In this document: in pieces, positions 32,484-41,721 of the stretch
Layout: each line of letters opens with the position of its first letter
Numbering within the stretch: position 1 is the stretch's first letter
Origin: Ilyomonas limi
GTDB taxonomy: Bacteria > Bacteroidota > Bacteroidia > Chitinophagales > Chitinophagaceae
Assembly (NCBI RefSeq): GCF_005233845.1
Contig: NZ_SZQL01000026.1
Location: forward strand, 1-48,813
Reading direction: 5' to 3'
Length of the DNA: 48,813 nucleotides
Notes under the pieces: model-generated
What the model saw: the letters and a program-made list of their open reading frames with translations, nothing else
The model's database searches: none
What the model was told of the DNA's origin: nothing
Translations under genes and position numbers: made by a program

Positions 32484-33554
32484 CTACTTATTTAAATAAG
32501 GCTTTACCATAGTAGCAAAGGTTTTAGTGTACAAAAAAGCGCCGTAAGCATTCATGTGTGCTATGTCGTAAGAATTTTCCACTTTATAAAATTCTGGATA
32601 TTTTGCAGGGTCTGACAGATCAAAAACAGTAAAGCCACTTTTAGATAGCACATTGCGCTGGTTAAGCAGGTAATTCATATCAGACATTTTTCTTGGCGGC
32701 AATACAAAATATACATGAATACCTTTTTCCTTTAAGCTATTAGCAACAGAAATAATATATTCCGTAAGCTCATCACTCTGCGCCTCCTGGCAATGCTGAG
32801 GGTAATTGGCCACCATACGCTTAGTCATAGCTGCTCCATGTTCTAAAAACGCCTTTCTGGTTTCATCATCTTTTCCCCCTAATAAATCGAACTGCATATT
32901 CAGACTAACGTAACCACGGTATTCTTTTGTCACTTTTTTATAATCCTGCAAAGCAGGTTCATTTAAATCAGCAGGCTCATCCATGCCCAAAAAGTTATTG
33001 ATGTATTTGATGATTCCAAAACCTGCATACTTATAAAGCAATAAGCGGTTATAATAAAACAATCCTTTTGCCCTGATTTTAGGAGGAAAATTGCCCCCGG
33101 ATAGGGTACTTATAGCATTCTGGTATTTATTAAAATCCAAAGAATAAACATAGATGTCATTATCGTAATTATCCTGAATTAAATCCAATGCAGCTATCTC
33201 TATAAACACATTTTTCAGGCTGTCGCTTTTCTTAAATTCCATGATATGGTTTAAAGCATCGTACAAACGAAATGGATACAAGCCTGCATAAGCCAGGTTG
33301 TACGATTTTGTACCGGTAATACTATCAAACTGCAGCGGATTGACATGCCTGTATGTTTTACTGGTGCCAATAAAGAGCGTATTATAGCTGCCGGTATCTT
33401 CTTTAAAATTGTGCTGTTTAACAATGGGTTCATACAACTCGTACTCATCATAATAGTCACCTGCACAGGCTGTATAAATAATAGCTGACAAGGCAATACA
33501 ACCCACACCAATCAACAATGCTACTACCAGAAAATGGGTTAAGAATTTCTTCAT
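32484..33554 (-). CDS. Membrane-anchored SGNH-like protein partnered with MBOAT (pair A)
   Basis: The 356-residue protein has one N-terminal helix (about 8-30) and a periplasmic SGNH-hydrolase-like domain. The nucleophile motif is G63-T-S65 in TLFIGTSKTYRHVNP, and D330 with H333 lie in SYDIAHMNAYG. This is the layout of AlgJ, AlgX, DltD and PatB-like transferases that work with MBOAT proteins to move acyl groups onto exported polymers. The gene starts 4 bp after the stop of the MBOAT gene (both on the minus strand), so they form one operon. The acceptor polymer cannot be told. A similar pair lies at 35477-38047. Confidence 0.8.
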   Translation of the reverse strand: MKKFLTHFLVVALLIGVGCIALSAIIYTACAGDYYDEYELYEPIVKQHNFKEDTGSYNTLFIGTSKTYRHVNPLQFDSITGTKSYNLAYAGLYPFRLYDALNHIMEFKKSDSLKNVFIEIAALDLIQDNYDNDIYVYSLDFNKYQNAISTLSGGNFPPKIRAKGLFYYNRLLLYKYAGFGIIKYINNFLGMDEPADLNEPALQDYKKVTKEYRGYVSLNMQFDLLGGKDDETRKAFLEHGAAMTKRMVANYPQHCQEAQSDELTEYIISVANSLKEKGIHVYFVLPPRKMSDMNYLLNQRNVLSKSGFTVFDLSDPAKYPEFYKVENSYDIAHMNAYGAFLYTKTFATMVKPYLNK

Positions 33555-33558
33555 GTCA

Positions 33559-34974
33559 TCAGAATTGGAAATAAATGAATGTATTAGGCGTGTTGGTAAT
33601 ATGAGATATAACGGAATAAGTCAATATAAAGTACAAGGCATACCGTATAGGTTTTGCTGTATGATTCATCCGTAGAGGATAATCATACATTTTACCCAGC
33701 CAGTCAATAATGAACATGAGAAGGATAAAAGGAAGAATGCTGAAATAATAAACAGGAATACCCCCGGCTTTAAAAGAAAACATGCAGCTGATATATTCAA
33801 AAGCATCTGAAACCGTAGGCGCACGAAAGAATATCCAGGCAAAAGTTACCAATATAAAAGTTACCAATATTCTTATTACGTCCGAAACCTTTGGTATTCT
33901 GCCTACTGTATCGAGGTGGGTCCGGTTCTTTTTAGCTAATAGCAATGGCATAAAGTACAAAGCATGTAAAAATCCCCATATAATATACGTCCAGTTGGCG
34001 CCATGCCAAAAGCCACTAACCAGAAAAATGATAAACGTATTGCGTACTGTTTGCATTAAAGTGCCGCGGCTGCCGCCTAAAGGGAAGTATAAGTAATCTC
34101 TGAACCAGCTTGAGAGCGAAATATGCCAGCGCCGCCAAAACTCAGCAATATCCCTTGAAAAATAAGGATAACGGAAATTGATAAGCAATTCAAAACCCAG
34201 GAGCCTTGCCGATCCCAAAGCAATATCGGAATAACCGCTAAAATCGCCGTAAATCTGGAAGGCAAAATAAACGGCGCCTAATACCAGCATACTGCTTGGC
34301 ATAGCGTGATAATTATCAAATATTTCGTTTACAAATTTGGCGCAGGTATCTGCAATCACAATTTTCTTAAAAAGTCCCCATAATATTTGCTTTATCCCTT
34401 CTTTACCTTTTTCAAAAGAAAAGGTACGTTTTTGTTGTACCTGCGGCAGCAGGTGCGTAGCCCGCTCAATAGGGCCGGCAACCAGCAACGGAAAAAAGCA
34501 AACAAATACAGAGTAATCTATAAACTTTTTAGTAGGTACTGTGTTTCCGCGGTAAATATCAAACACATACGACATGCCGTGGAAGGTATAAAATGAAATA
34601 CCCACTGGTAACGCTACTTTTAATATGTAGGGTTCTATATGAAAGCCAATTGTATCTAACAGGGTTTGGGCCGAGTCTGCAAAAAAATTGTAGTATTTAA
34701 AAAAGCAAAGTATTATCAGGTTATTTACAATGCTTAGAATAAGGTAAAGCTTTTTATGGTTCTTGGATCTATGGATAACCAGTCCAAAACTGTAATCAAT
34801 GCAGGTTGAAAGAATGAGCAAAAGCAGAAACCGCCAGTCCCACCAGCCATAAAAAATATAGCTGGCTATCAGTAAAAACAGATTCTGCAGCGTAAGGTTT
34901 TTGTTAAATACAAACCAGTAAAGAATAAAAACTAAAGGAAGAAACAGAAGATAATCAAAAGAATTAAACAGCAT
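33559..34974 (-). CDS. MBOAT-family membrane O-acyltransferase (AlgI/DltB-like), pair A
   Basis: The 471-residue polytopic protein belongs to the MBOAT family, which passes acyl groups across the inner membrane for polysaccharide O-acetylation or teichoic-acid D-alanylation. About ten hydrophobic segments are visible. Conserved blocks are IYGDFSGYSDIALGSARLLGF (in parts), WRRWHISLSSWFRDYLY (H284) and the catalytic WHGANW with H324. The AlgI-like start MLFNSFDYLLFLPLVF is typical. Its SGNH partner follows after 4 bp. In a Gram-negative of this phylum, acylation of an exopolysaccharide or capsule is most likely. Confidence 0.92.
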   Translation of the reverse strand: MLFNSFDYLLFLPLVFILYWFVFNKNLTLQNLFLLIASYIFYGWWDWRFLLLLILSTCIDYSFGLVIHRSKNHKKLYLILSIVNNLIILCFFKYYNFFADSAQTLLDTIGFHIEPYILKVALPVGISFYTFHGMSYVFDIYRGNTVPTKKFIDYSVFVCFFPLLVAGPIERATHLLPQVQQKRTFSFEKGKEGIKQILWGLFKKIVIADTCAKFVNEIFDNYHAMPSSMLVLGAVYFAFQIYGDFSGYSDIALGSARLLGFELLINFRYPYFSRDIAEFWRRWHISLSSWFRDYLYFPLGGSRGTLMQTVRNTFIIFLVSGFWHGANWTYIIWGFLHALYFMPLLLAKKNRTHLDTVGRIPKVSDVIRILVTFILVTFAWIFFRAPTVSDAFEYISCMFSFKAGGIPVYYFSILPFILLMFIIDWLGKMYDYPLRMNHTAKPIRYALYFILTYSVISHITNTPNTFIYFQF

Positions 34975-35476
34975 AGTATTGGTACAGTTTCAGAAGTTGT
35001 TAAGTTTTTTTACTCATGAAACTAACGGGAAACAAAATTCATGATGTTTGCTTTAAAAGGCCAAAAATATGTAAGAACATAACATGTTTTTATAAGAAAA
35101 TATATTTACCATATTTATCACGAAATGCGCCAAACTGATTACTGGAAATTACGGCTTGCTCAATGGCGGAATTAAATAATTTTCTGGTCAGATACATTTT
35201 AATTGCTTTGTTAATGTATATTCTTACGTCTCACCACATAATGTATTAAAACGCTATACAGGTACTGTGAGTAATTGGGTTAATTGACAATTGAAAGTTG
35301 TTGGTTTACTTATGTTTAGACGGTATAATACTCAGGCTATTTATTACTAATGATAGCACGTCCGTTACTACCTTAAACCCGGAAGCCCATCCTTCTTCTT
35401 ATTCCGGTTGTGACTGGTGGTATTAACTCGCAGTTGTAGGTCATTCTGTTGTTTATTAAGAATAGTGATTGCTCAA
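34975..35476. other. 502-bp gene-free spacer between the two MBOAT/SGNH pairs
   Basis: AT-rich and without a supported gene. I could not find a clear promoter for pair A in it nor a convincing terminator for pair B. Short frames on both strands show no family resemblance. Confidence 0.5.
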
Positions 35477-36430
35477 TTACTGCCTTACACCATAATTATC
35501 TTTCTCCATAGAATCTTTAATGCGCTTCGCAATAAATTCAGAAAAAATAGCAGCTCCTTTTTCGTTGAGGTGCACATTATCGTAAAAATACTTCCGCTTG
35601 CGGAAAGTGGTATCTATCGAATAATCCCAAAGTGGCACATTGTAGCGCGCCAATATTTCCTTAGTTGCAATTTCCGACTTGGTGTCCGGAAACGGATTTA
35701 CAAAAGCAGGCGAAATAATAACATATAATGGAATATGCCGGGAAGTAACTTCTTTTATAAAAAACTCAAACTTTTCTTTAGCATAGTTATCTATCTCTGC
35801 ATTAAAGTTGAGTGTAATAGGCTCCCGGCTGGCCTTCGTACCAAAAAGGGGTACGTAGCCTGCTATATTATCATTAGCCTTTTTCGAGTAATTGCGGATA
35901 ATATTAAGGATCATAGAGTTGTACGGATATAATTTGGAGACTTTAGCCTTCATCAGTTCTTTTGGAAAAAGGTCGTCTGCCATTTTCTCAAACTGCTCGT
36001 TTTTATCCACATAAGGCAAAATCATGCTTGCCAGTATGGCATTTCCGTCTTCGCCGCCACGCCACGACAGTTCTTTAGGCGTAACATCCAGTATGATGGC
36101 TTTGGGTAATGGTCCTTTCCTGTTCAGTGCCGATGGCAATATAGCCGCGTGGTAAATAATAGTAGAAGCATTGCGCCCGCAATTAAAAATGGATAACCCT
36201 AAGTGCTTTTCAAGCACCCGCGGATCATATGTGTGCATAGCCCTTGAGCTTCCATATACCAGGATGTCTTCATTAGGGTTTTCTATTGCATGAGCAAAAG
36301 CTGCCGCATCGCCCAGTGGTTCCTTCTCAAAATAATAGGCCATAATGCTGCCGCCAACCCTATCTACCACAAACATAATGGCAATAAGAATAAGCAGTTT
36401 ATAAGCAAATTTGAAATAGCCGTTTCTCAT
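35477..36430 (-). CDS. Membrane-anchored SGNH-like protein partnered with MBOAT (pair B)
   Basis: The 317-residue protein has an N-terminal helix (about 9-30) and a periplasmic SGNH-like domain. The nucleophile motif is G60-S-S62 in ILVYGSSRAMHTYDP. N78-type oxyanion residues lie in NCGRNAS, and D284 with H287 form the end of the triad in YDNVHLNEKGAAIF. It is only distantly similar to the pair A protein. It lies 117 bp downstream of the second MBOAT gene on the same strand and should be its partner. Role and acceptor are as for pair A: transfer of an acyl group onto an exported polymer, inferred from context. Confidence 0.8.
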   Translation of the reverse strand: MRNGYFKFAYKLLILIAIMFVVDRVGGSIMAYYFEKEPLGDAAAFAHAIENPNEDILVYGSSRAMHTYDPRVLEKHLGLSIFNCGRNASTIIYHAAILPSALNRKGPLPKAIILDVTPKELSWRGGEDGNAILASMILPYVDKNEQFEKMADDLFPKELMKAKVSKLYPYNSMILNIIRNYSKKANDNIAGYVPLFGTKASREPITLNFNAEIDNYAKEKFEFFIKEVTSRHIPLYVIISPAFVNPFPDTKSEIATKEILARYNVPLWDYSIDTTFRKRKYFYDNVHLNEKGAAIFSEFIAKRIKDSMEKDNYGVRQ

Positions 36431-36547
36431 ACATCCGTGCTTGTTAAGGGTTATAATTTATTGAATTGGATAGTGAACTGTTTTGTTTTTTTTAATGCAG
36501 TTTATTTATAAAAAGTAATATCGCAAATAATTTAACAGCAATCATTT

Positions 36548-38047
36548 TTAAAACTGAAAATACACAAACTGCCCGCCATTAAATACACCGATAAGTAACA
36601 GCAGCGTAAGCAGCATTACATAGCCGGTATAGCGTACCACCACATTTTTGTGCCCAAGCAATTTTATTTGGGGCTTATATTCCATGGTATATTCTGCAAT
36701 AAACAAAATGGCAACTACAATAATGCAGTAGATAATAGCGGTAGGTGGTTCGCCTTTGTATAATCCACCCGATTTCCAGGTTAATATATTTTTGTAATAG
36801 CCACCTACTTCGTGCAGGTCTTTGCTTACAAACATGGCATTTGAAAAACCAAACATTAAAAAGATAAACACGGTGGTTATGGCGGTGGATGCACTGCCTA
36901 AAAACCGTACGAACTTACTGGTAAAAGGCTTTATCAGCCGCTCCACTACCAGCAGTATGCCGTGGGTAAAACCCCATAATACAAAACACCAGTTTGCACC
37001 ATGCCACAGCCCGCTTACTACAAATACAAATATGAGGTTGAAGGCGCCACGCAGCATTCCTTTGCGTCTTGAGCCACCTAATGGAAAAAACAGGTAATCT
37101 CTGAACCATGAAGTAAGTGATATATGCCAGCGCTGCCACAACTCCTGGAAACTCTTTGCGAATAGTGGTCGCCTGAAGTTAGTCATTAATTCAAAGCCCA
37201 TCACCCGCGCAGCTCCGATGGCAATGTCTGAGTAAGCCGAAAAATCGCAATACACCTGTATGGGGCCAAAAATACTTGCCATGATTAGCGTAGGCGCACT
37301 GTGATGGCTAAGGTTTGAAAAAATGGCATTATCATAAATGGCCAGCCGGTCTGCGATTACCACCTTCTTTACCATTCCCCACAATATCAGCCGCAGCCCG
37401 CTTACCGCGCGGTCGTAGTTAAAATCGTGCTTCTCGTAAAACTGGTGTATTACATTTTGCGGACGCTCTATTGGTCCGGCAACCAACTGCGGGTAAAACA
37501 TGACATACAGCGCGTAGATGCCAAATTTTTTTTCGGGTTTTTGATTACCGCGATATACTTCAATGGTGTAGCTCATTGCCTGAAAGGTGTGGAAAGACAA
37601 ACCAATAGGCAAAATAATATTTTGAAGAATAGGCAGGTCTGTACCTATCAGATTCAGATGACTGTTCACCCAGTTGTTCCATACAATAATGCGCGATGAC
37701 AACCATAAATCCCGCATATACGGAATATGCACATTGAACAGTTCATCTATTGAGCCAACGAGAAAGTCGTAATATTTAAAAAAACTTAGAAAGCCAATAT
37801 TTGCAATTAAACTGACTATCAGATAGAGTTTGCGCTTTCGCCCATGCGATTTGGCGATGTAAATACCAGCATAATAATCTATTACAATGGTAACCAGCAA
37901 AATAAGAACATACACCGGTAAAAACGCCATGTAAAAGTAAAAACTACTTAATAGCAATAACACCCACCTCAATTTATGCGGAAGAGAAAAGTATAGTGTA
38001 GTGACCACTATAAAAAAAGCGACAAAATGTAGAGAATTAAACAGCAT
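36548..38047 (-). CDS. MBOAT-family membrane O-acyltransferase (AlgI-like), pair B
   Basis: The 499-residue protein is a second MBOAT O-acyltransferase. It shares with pair A the opening MLFNSLHFVAFFIVV, YCDFSAYSDIAIGAARVMGF, WQRWHISLTSWFRDYLF (H308) and catalytic WHGANW with H349. It carries an extra segment at about 105-140 and a different C-terminal third, so the two are diverged paralogues rather than a recent duplication. The operon partner is the SGNH protein downstream. TATAATATTG-like sequence lies upstream at about 38059-38068 on the minus strand but is only a weak promoter match. Confidence 0.92.
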   Translation of the reverse strand: MLFNSLHFVAFFIVVTTLYFSLPHKLRWVLLLLSSFYFYMAFLPVYVLILLVTIVIDYYAGIYIAKSHGRKRKLYLIVSLIANIGFLSFFKYYDFLVGSIDELFNVHIPYMRDLWLSSRIIVWNNWVNSHLNLIGTDLPILQNIILPIGLSFHTFQAMSYTIEVYRGNQKPEKKFGIYALYVMFYPQLVAGPIERPQNVIHQFYEKHDFNYDRAVSGLRLILWGMVKKVVIADRLAIYDNAIFSNLSHHSAPTLIMASIFGPIQVYCDFSAYSDIAIGAARVMGFELMTNFRRPLFAKSFQELWQRWHISLTSWFRDYLFFPLGGSRRKGMLRGAFNLIFVFVVSGLWHGANWCFVLWGFTHGILLVVERLIKPFTSKFVRFLGSASTAITTVFIFLMFGFSNAMFVSKDLHEVGGYYKNILTWKSGGLYKGEPPTAIIYCIIVVAILFIAEYTMEYKPQIKLLGHKNVVVRYTGYVMLLTLLLLIGVFNGGQFVYFQF

Positions 38048-38454
38048 TCACAATTTGCTTTGGTGTATGGAGTGGCAATATTATAAAAAAAAGTTGAGAG
38101 TGAGCTTAAAAGACGGCCTTAAATATGGATGTTTTCACATTAAGTTTAAATAAATAATAAAAATGTATATTACATAAGTTATTAATGCACATAATTGGAT
38201 TAATAGAAGATTAAAGTTGGGTGTTTGTGTCAGTATATAAGTTGATTAATTATAATATATATCAATCATCTTTTACTGAAAAGAGGGATATTTTGCTACA
38301 TATATACCTTTTTTACAATTACTTTTCATCGTGTTTGTAAGTTAAAAAATCTCTTGCTTACAGTGCCTTCTTTTCCTTCCATCCGCCATTATTTTATTTT
38401 TTCCGCTTTTCAGCAGAACTTGCAACTTTTGCACGATAAAGCAACAGAAAACCT
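38048..38454. other. 407-bp divergent intergenic region
   Basis: Very AT-rich spacer between the second MBOAT gene (minus) and cysM (plus). It contains an imperfect palindrome TTGATTAAT...ATATATCAA near 38242-38267 and a promoter-like AACTTTTG at 38425-38432 upstream of cysM. No gene is supported. Confidence 0.5.
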
Positions 38455-39336
38455 ATGGCCGATATTCTTGATCTGATTGGTAATACACCAATGGTAAAAC
38501 TGAAAAAACTTCCGGAAAATGATAAGGTAACCATTTATGCAAAGCTGGAAGGCAACAATCCCGGCGGCAGTGTAAAAGATCGTGCTGCTTACGGCATGAT
38601 AAAAGGTGCCATAGACCGCGGCGAACTAAAGCCCGGTACAAAGTTAATTGAGGCTACCAGCGGCAACACCGGCATTGCCTTAGCCATGATTGCAAGCATG
38701 TTTGATGTGCCTATCGAGATAGTAATGCCCGAAGACGCCACCCGCGAACGCGTGCTAACCATGCAGGCATTTGGTGCTAAAGTAATATTGACACCTAAAG
38801 AACAATCTATGGAAGGTGCTATCAACTATGCTACAGACCAATTGGCAAAGGGCGGTTACCTCATGCTCAACCAGTTTGCCAACGAAGACAACCCTATGAT
38901 GCACTACCGTACTACTGGTCCCGAAATATGGCACGATACCGATGGCACTATTACCCATTTTGTATCATCTATGGGTACTACCGGTACCATCATGGGCGCT
39001 TCCAAATTTTTTAAAGAGAAAAATCCGGATATACAAATCGTTGGATGCCAGCCAACCGAAGGTTCGCACATTCCCGGCATCCGCAAGTGGTCTGAAGCCT
39101 ATTTGCCTAAAATATTCGACCGCAGCCGCATAGACCGTATTATATCGGTAGATGAACAGGATGCGCGCAGGATAACCAAACGCCTGGCAAAAGAAGAAGG
39201 TATTTTTGCCGGTATGAGCAGTGGCGGCGCCGTATATGCCAGCCTTGAACTAGCAAAAGAACTAGATAAAGGTGTAATTGTATGTATAATTTGTGATAGA
39301 GGTGACCGCTATTTATCTTCTGATATTTTTGATTGA
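38455..39336 (+). CDS. cysM: Cysteine synthase B-type
   Basis: The 293-residue PLP enzyme makes cysteine from O-acetylserine and sulfide or thiosulfate. The PLP lysine is K41 in NNPGGSVKDRAA, and S69-G-N-T-G73 holds the substrate carboxylate. The phosphate loop SSMGTTGTIMG and the end ICDRGDRYLSSDIF are the CysM type, where CysK has GTGGT and related ends. Length is that of CysM (about 290-300). It stands alone, divergent from the second MBOAT gene. The thiosulfate-using activity is inferred from the subfamily motif. The 69-residue acidic protein gene follows 169 bp later. Confidence 0.93.
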   Translation: MADILDLIGNTPMVKLKKLPENDKVTIYAKLEGNNPGGSVKDRAAYGMIKGAIDRGELKPGTKLIEATSGNTGIALAMIASMFDVPIEIVMPEDATRERVLTMQAFGAKVILTPKEQSMEGAINYATDQLAKGGYLMLNQFANEDNPMMHYRTTGPEIWHDTDGTITHFVSSMGTTGTIMGASKFFKEKNPDIQIVGCQPTEGSHIPGIRKWSEAYLPKIFDRSRIDRIISVDEQDARRITKRLAKEEGIFAGMSSGGAVYASLELAKELDKGVIVCIICDRGDRYLSSDIFD

Positions 39337-39505
39337 TTATGCTATCAGTTAAATGAGTTATCGGCAGGCGGGAACACCATCCAAGATGTGGCTATTTATA
39401 TCAAACATATTCAGGTAATAACGTATTGATAGAAAAATGGTTTTCTCTTTTATATTTTTTAATTGATGAATGGCACAAATTTTTCCTTTTAATAAAAAAC
39501 AGTTT

Positions 39506-39715
39506 ATGCCAGATATAAATAATACAGAAGAAACGAAAAAGCAAATAAAGAATAGGCAGGATACGCCCGAGAGTGTAAAGGCGGCGCACAAGCAGGCAGA
39601 AAAGGATATTGCGCAGGATGCCGACTTAAGCATTCATAGCCCCAACGACGATTTGGACGAAGGGGAAACAGCACGGCTGGGCGATGATAAAAATAACCTG
39701 GGCGACAGGATATAG
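39506..39715 (+). CDS. Small acidic hydrophilic protein
   Basis: The 69-residue product starts MPDINNTEETKKQ at ATG 39506 and is rich in Asp, Glu and Lys, with no hydrophobic core; it may be disordered. The frame runs 12 codons further upstream, but that part lacks the same character. A strong terminator follows 2 bp after the stop, which supports its being a real transcribed gene. It resembles in style the 60-residue protein at 22195-22377. No function can be given. Confidence 0.6.
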   Translation: MPDINNTEETKKQIKNRQDTPESVKAAHKQAEKDIAQDADLSIHSPNDDLDEGETARLGDDKNNLGDRI

Positions 39716-39716
39716 C

Positions 39717-39762
39717 AATAACCGGCTATTGTATTGAACGGAGCAATAGCCGGTTATTTTTT
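39717..39762 (+). terminator. Strong rho-independent terminator
   Basis: AATAACCGGCTATTG (39717-39731), a 12-nt loop, then CAATAGCCGGTTATT (39744-39758) and a T-run: a perfect 15-bp stem. It terminates the small acidic protein gene. The minus-strand side lacks a good T-tail, so it may only partly serve panD. Confidence 0.85.
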
Positions 39763-39776
39763 AAGCATTTTATTTG

Positions 39777-40121
39777 TTACAACTTATTTCCTTCCTTCGG
39801 AAAGCATAACCACGGTTTAAAAGATTTCGCTTCCTCAAAATCCATTTGTGCGTACGATATTATAATAATAACATCGCCAACCGTACCGCGGCGTGCAGCC
39901 GGACCATTCAAACACACTGTGCCGCTGCCTCTTTTGCCTTTAATGATATAGGTTTCCAAACGTTCGCCATTATTTACATTCACAATGGTTATTTTTTCCC
40001 CTTCAATCATGTTGGCTGCATCCATCAGGTCTTCATCCAATGTAAGACTTCCCACATATTGCAGGTTCGCTTCGGTAATAACGGCTCTGTGAATCTTCGA
40101 TTTTAATACCTCTATTTGCAT
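39777..40121 (-). CDS. panD: Aspartate 1-decarboxylase
   Basis: The 114-residue proenzyme makes beta-alanine from aspartate for pantothenate and coenzyme A. G24-S25 in [10 protein letters not shown] is the self-cleavage site that produces the pyruvoyl cofactor. Y58-type residues in [12 protein letters not shown] and the block [21 protein letters not shown] are all present. Length is slightly below the usual 116-126 but complete. The minus-strand promoter box TACCTTTG lies only 7 nt before the ATG, implying an mRNA with almost no leader. No other pan genes are nearby. Confidence 0.96.
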   Translation of the reverse strand: MQIEVLKSKIHRAVITEANLQYVGSLTLDEDLMDAANMIEGEKITIVNVNNGERLETYIIKGKRGSGTVCLNGPAARRGTVGDVIIIISYAQMDFEEAKSFKPWLCFPKEGNKL

Positions 40122-40128
40122 AGCGGCG

Positions 40129-40136
40129 CAAAGGTA
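40129..40136 (-). promoter_or_regulatory. Promoter -7 element of panD (near-leaderless mRNA)
   Basis: On the minus strand TACCTTTG matches TAnnTTTG perfectly. A TTG lies 20 bp upstream (plus-strand CAA at 40157-40159). The distance to the panD ATG is 7 nt, so transcription would start at or next to the ATG. Confidence 0.6.
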
Positions 40137-40265
40137 GGCGCTTTTATGACTAATTACAACGTTAAAAGCTAATAACTGTTAGGTGTTGTCTATGTATTCA
40201 TCAACACTCATTGCCATTCATCCAATAAATAACAATTTTCTCTATAGCTCCAAAGCTTTTCATAA

Positions 40266-40273
40266 TACATTTG
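40266..40273 (+). promoter_or_regulatory. Candidate -7 promoter element of the M16 protease pair
   Basis: TACATTTG, a perfect TAnnTTTG box, 16 bp before the ATG at 40290. The -33 site reads TATA, a poor match. Confidence 0.45.
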
Positions 40274-40289
40274 TCCGTAAAAATTATTT

Positions 40290-41609
40290 ATGCAATTATT
40301 CAAATGTCTTTTGGGCTTGTTTGTGGCTTTGTTGCTTGCCGGCATGCCGCTCATCGCTCAAAAGATTGATTTTACAGAGTACAACTTAGACAACGGTTTG
40401 CATGTAATTCTGCACCAGGACAAAAGTGCGCCTGTAGTCGCCGTATCGGTAATGTATCATGTAGGCTCCAAAAACGAAGACACTGCACGCACCGGCTTCG
40501 CGCATTTTTTTGAGCATCTTTTGTTTGAAGGAACCGAAAACATCAAGCGCGGTGAGTTTATGAAAATTGTGTCGGATAATGGTGGTGAAAACAACGCCAA
40601 TACTACGCAAGACCGCACTTTTTATTACGAAGTGTTTCCATCCAACGATTTAAAGTTGGGTTTGTGGCTCGAAAGTGAGCGCATGATGCACCCCGTAATT
40701 AACGAAATTGGTGTAGAAACACAAAACGAAGTAGTAAAAGAAGAAAAGCGCCTGCGCATAGACAATCAGCCGTATGGCAATTTTGCCTATGAAGTATTCA
40801 GGAGGCTATTTACCAACCATCCATACCGCTGGCAGACCATTGGTTCTATGGCAAACCTCGACTCTGCCAAGCTGGATGAATTCAAGGCTTTCTTCAAAAA
40901 ATACTATGTGCCCAATAATGCCGTATTGTCCATAGCTGGCGATATAGACATAGACAGTACCAAAAAACTGGTGAATGCTTATTTTGCTCCTATACCAAAA
41001 GGTGCACCGGTAGTGTACAGCAAAGCAGAAGAAGCGCCTATTGCCCACGAAATTGTAGATTCGGCGTATGATGCCAATATACAAATTCCGGCTATTATCA
41101 CCGCTTACCGCGTACCGGGCTTGAACACAAGAGATGCAAAAATTATGAGTTTAATTTCTTCTGTTTTGTCGGATGGAGCCAGCTCCAGATTGTATAAGAA
41201 AATGGTGGATGATAAAAAAGATGCATTGCAGGTAGGTGCATTCAATTATGCTTTGGAAGATTATGGCGCGTATATTACCTACGCCTTGCCAAATGGTGGC
41301 GCTCCGCTTGATACTTTATTGCACGATATTGATGAAGAAATAGCTAAGCTGCAAACAGAACTTATCAGCCAGGAAGAATATACCAAGCTGCAAAACCAGT
41401 ACGAAAGCAACTATGCCGATGCGAATACCAGAATGTTGGGCATAGCCGAAAATCTTGCAGAGGGCTATACTTTTTATAAAAATGCCAATGAGATTAACCA
41501 AGAGCTGGATATTATAAAATCTATTACCCGCGAGGAAATACGCGATGCAGCAAAAAAATATTTAAACAACAATCAGCGTGTAGTGCTGTATTATTTGCCG
41601 GCAAAATAA
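40290..41609 (+). CDS. M16-family zinc metalloprotease, catalytic subunit
   Basis: The 439-residue protein has a signal peptide (about 1-23, ending PLIAQ) and an M16B insulinase-like fold of two halves. The inverted zinc motif is H72-F-F-E75-H76 in FAHFFEHLLF, with the third ligand a Glu in NEVVKEEKRL (about E151). It therefore should be active, in the periplasm. The second half contains IPAIITAYRVPG and a YxxxxxDxxMxG-like segment but no zinc motif. The next gene encodes an M16 protein without the zinc motif, so the two probably form an active/inactive heterodimer as in other PqqL-like pairs. Peptide substrates are unknown. Confidence 0.92.
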   Translation: MQLFKCLLGLFVALLLAGMPLIAQKIDFTEYNLDNGLHVILHQDKSAPVVAVSVMYHVGSKNEDTARTGFAHFFEHLLFEGTENIKRGEFMKIVSDNGGENNANTTQDRTFYYEVFPSNDLKLGLWLESERMMHPVINEIGVETQNEVVKEEKRLRIDNQPYGNFAYEVFRRLFTNHPYRWQTIGSMANLDSAKLDEFKAFFKKYYVPNNAVLSIAGDIDIDSTKKLVNAYFAPIPKGAPVVYSKAEEAPIAHEIVDSAYDANIQIPAIITAYRVPGLNTRDAKIMSLISSVLSDGASSRLYKKMVDDKKDALQVGAFNYALEDYGAYITYALPNGGAPLDTLLHDIDEEIAKLQTELISQEEYTKLQNQYESNYADANTRMLGIAENLAEGYTFYKNANEINQELDIIKSITREEIRDAAKKYLNNNQRVVLYYLPAK

Positions 41610-41721
41610 AGTAATGTGAGTGGCGAATGGTAAGTGTAACAATATTTTGACTCACAATTTACCACTCACAGGAGCAATTTAAATTCATGTGATCAATACA
41701 ATCTCTTTTCAAAAAGTTTAT

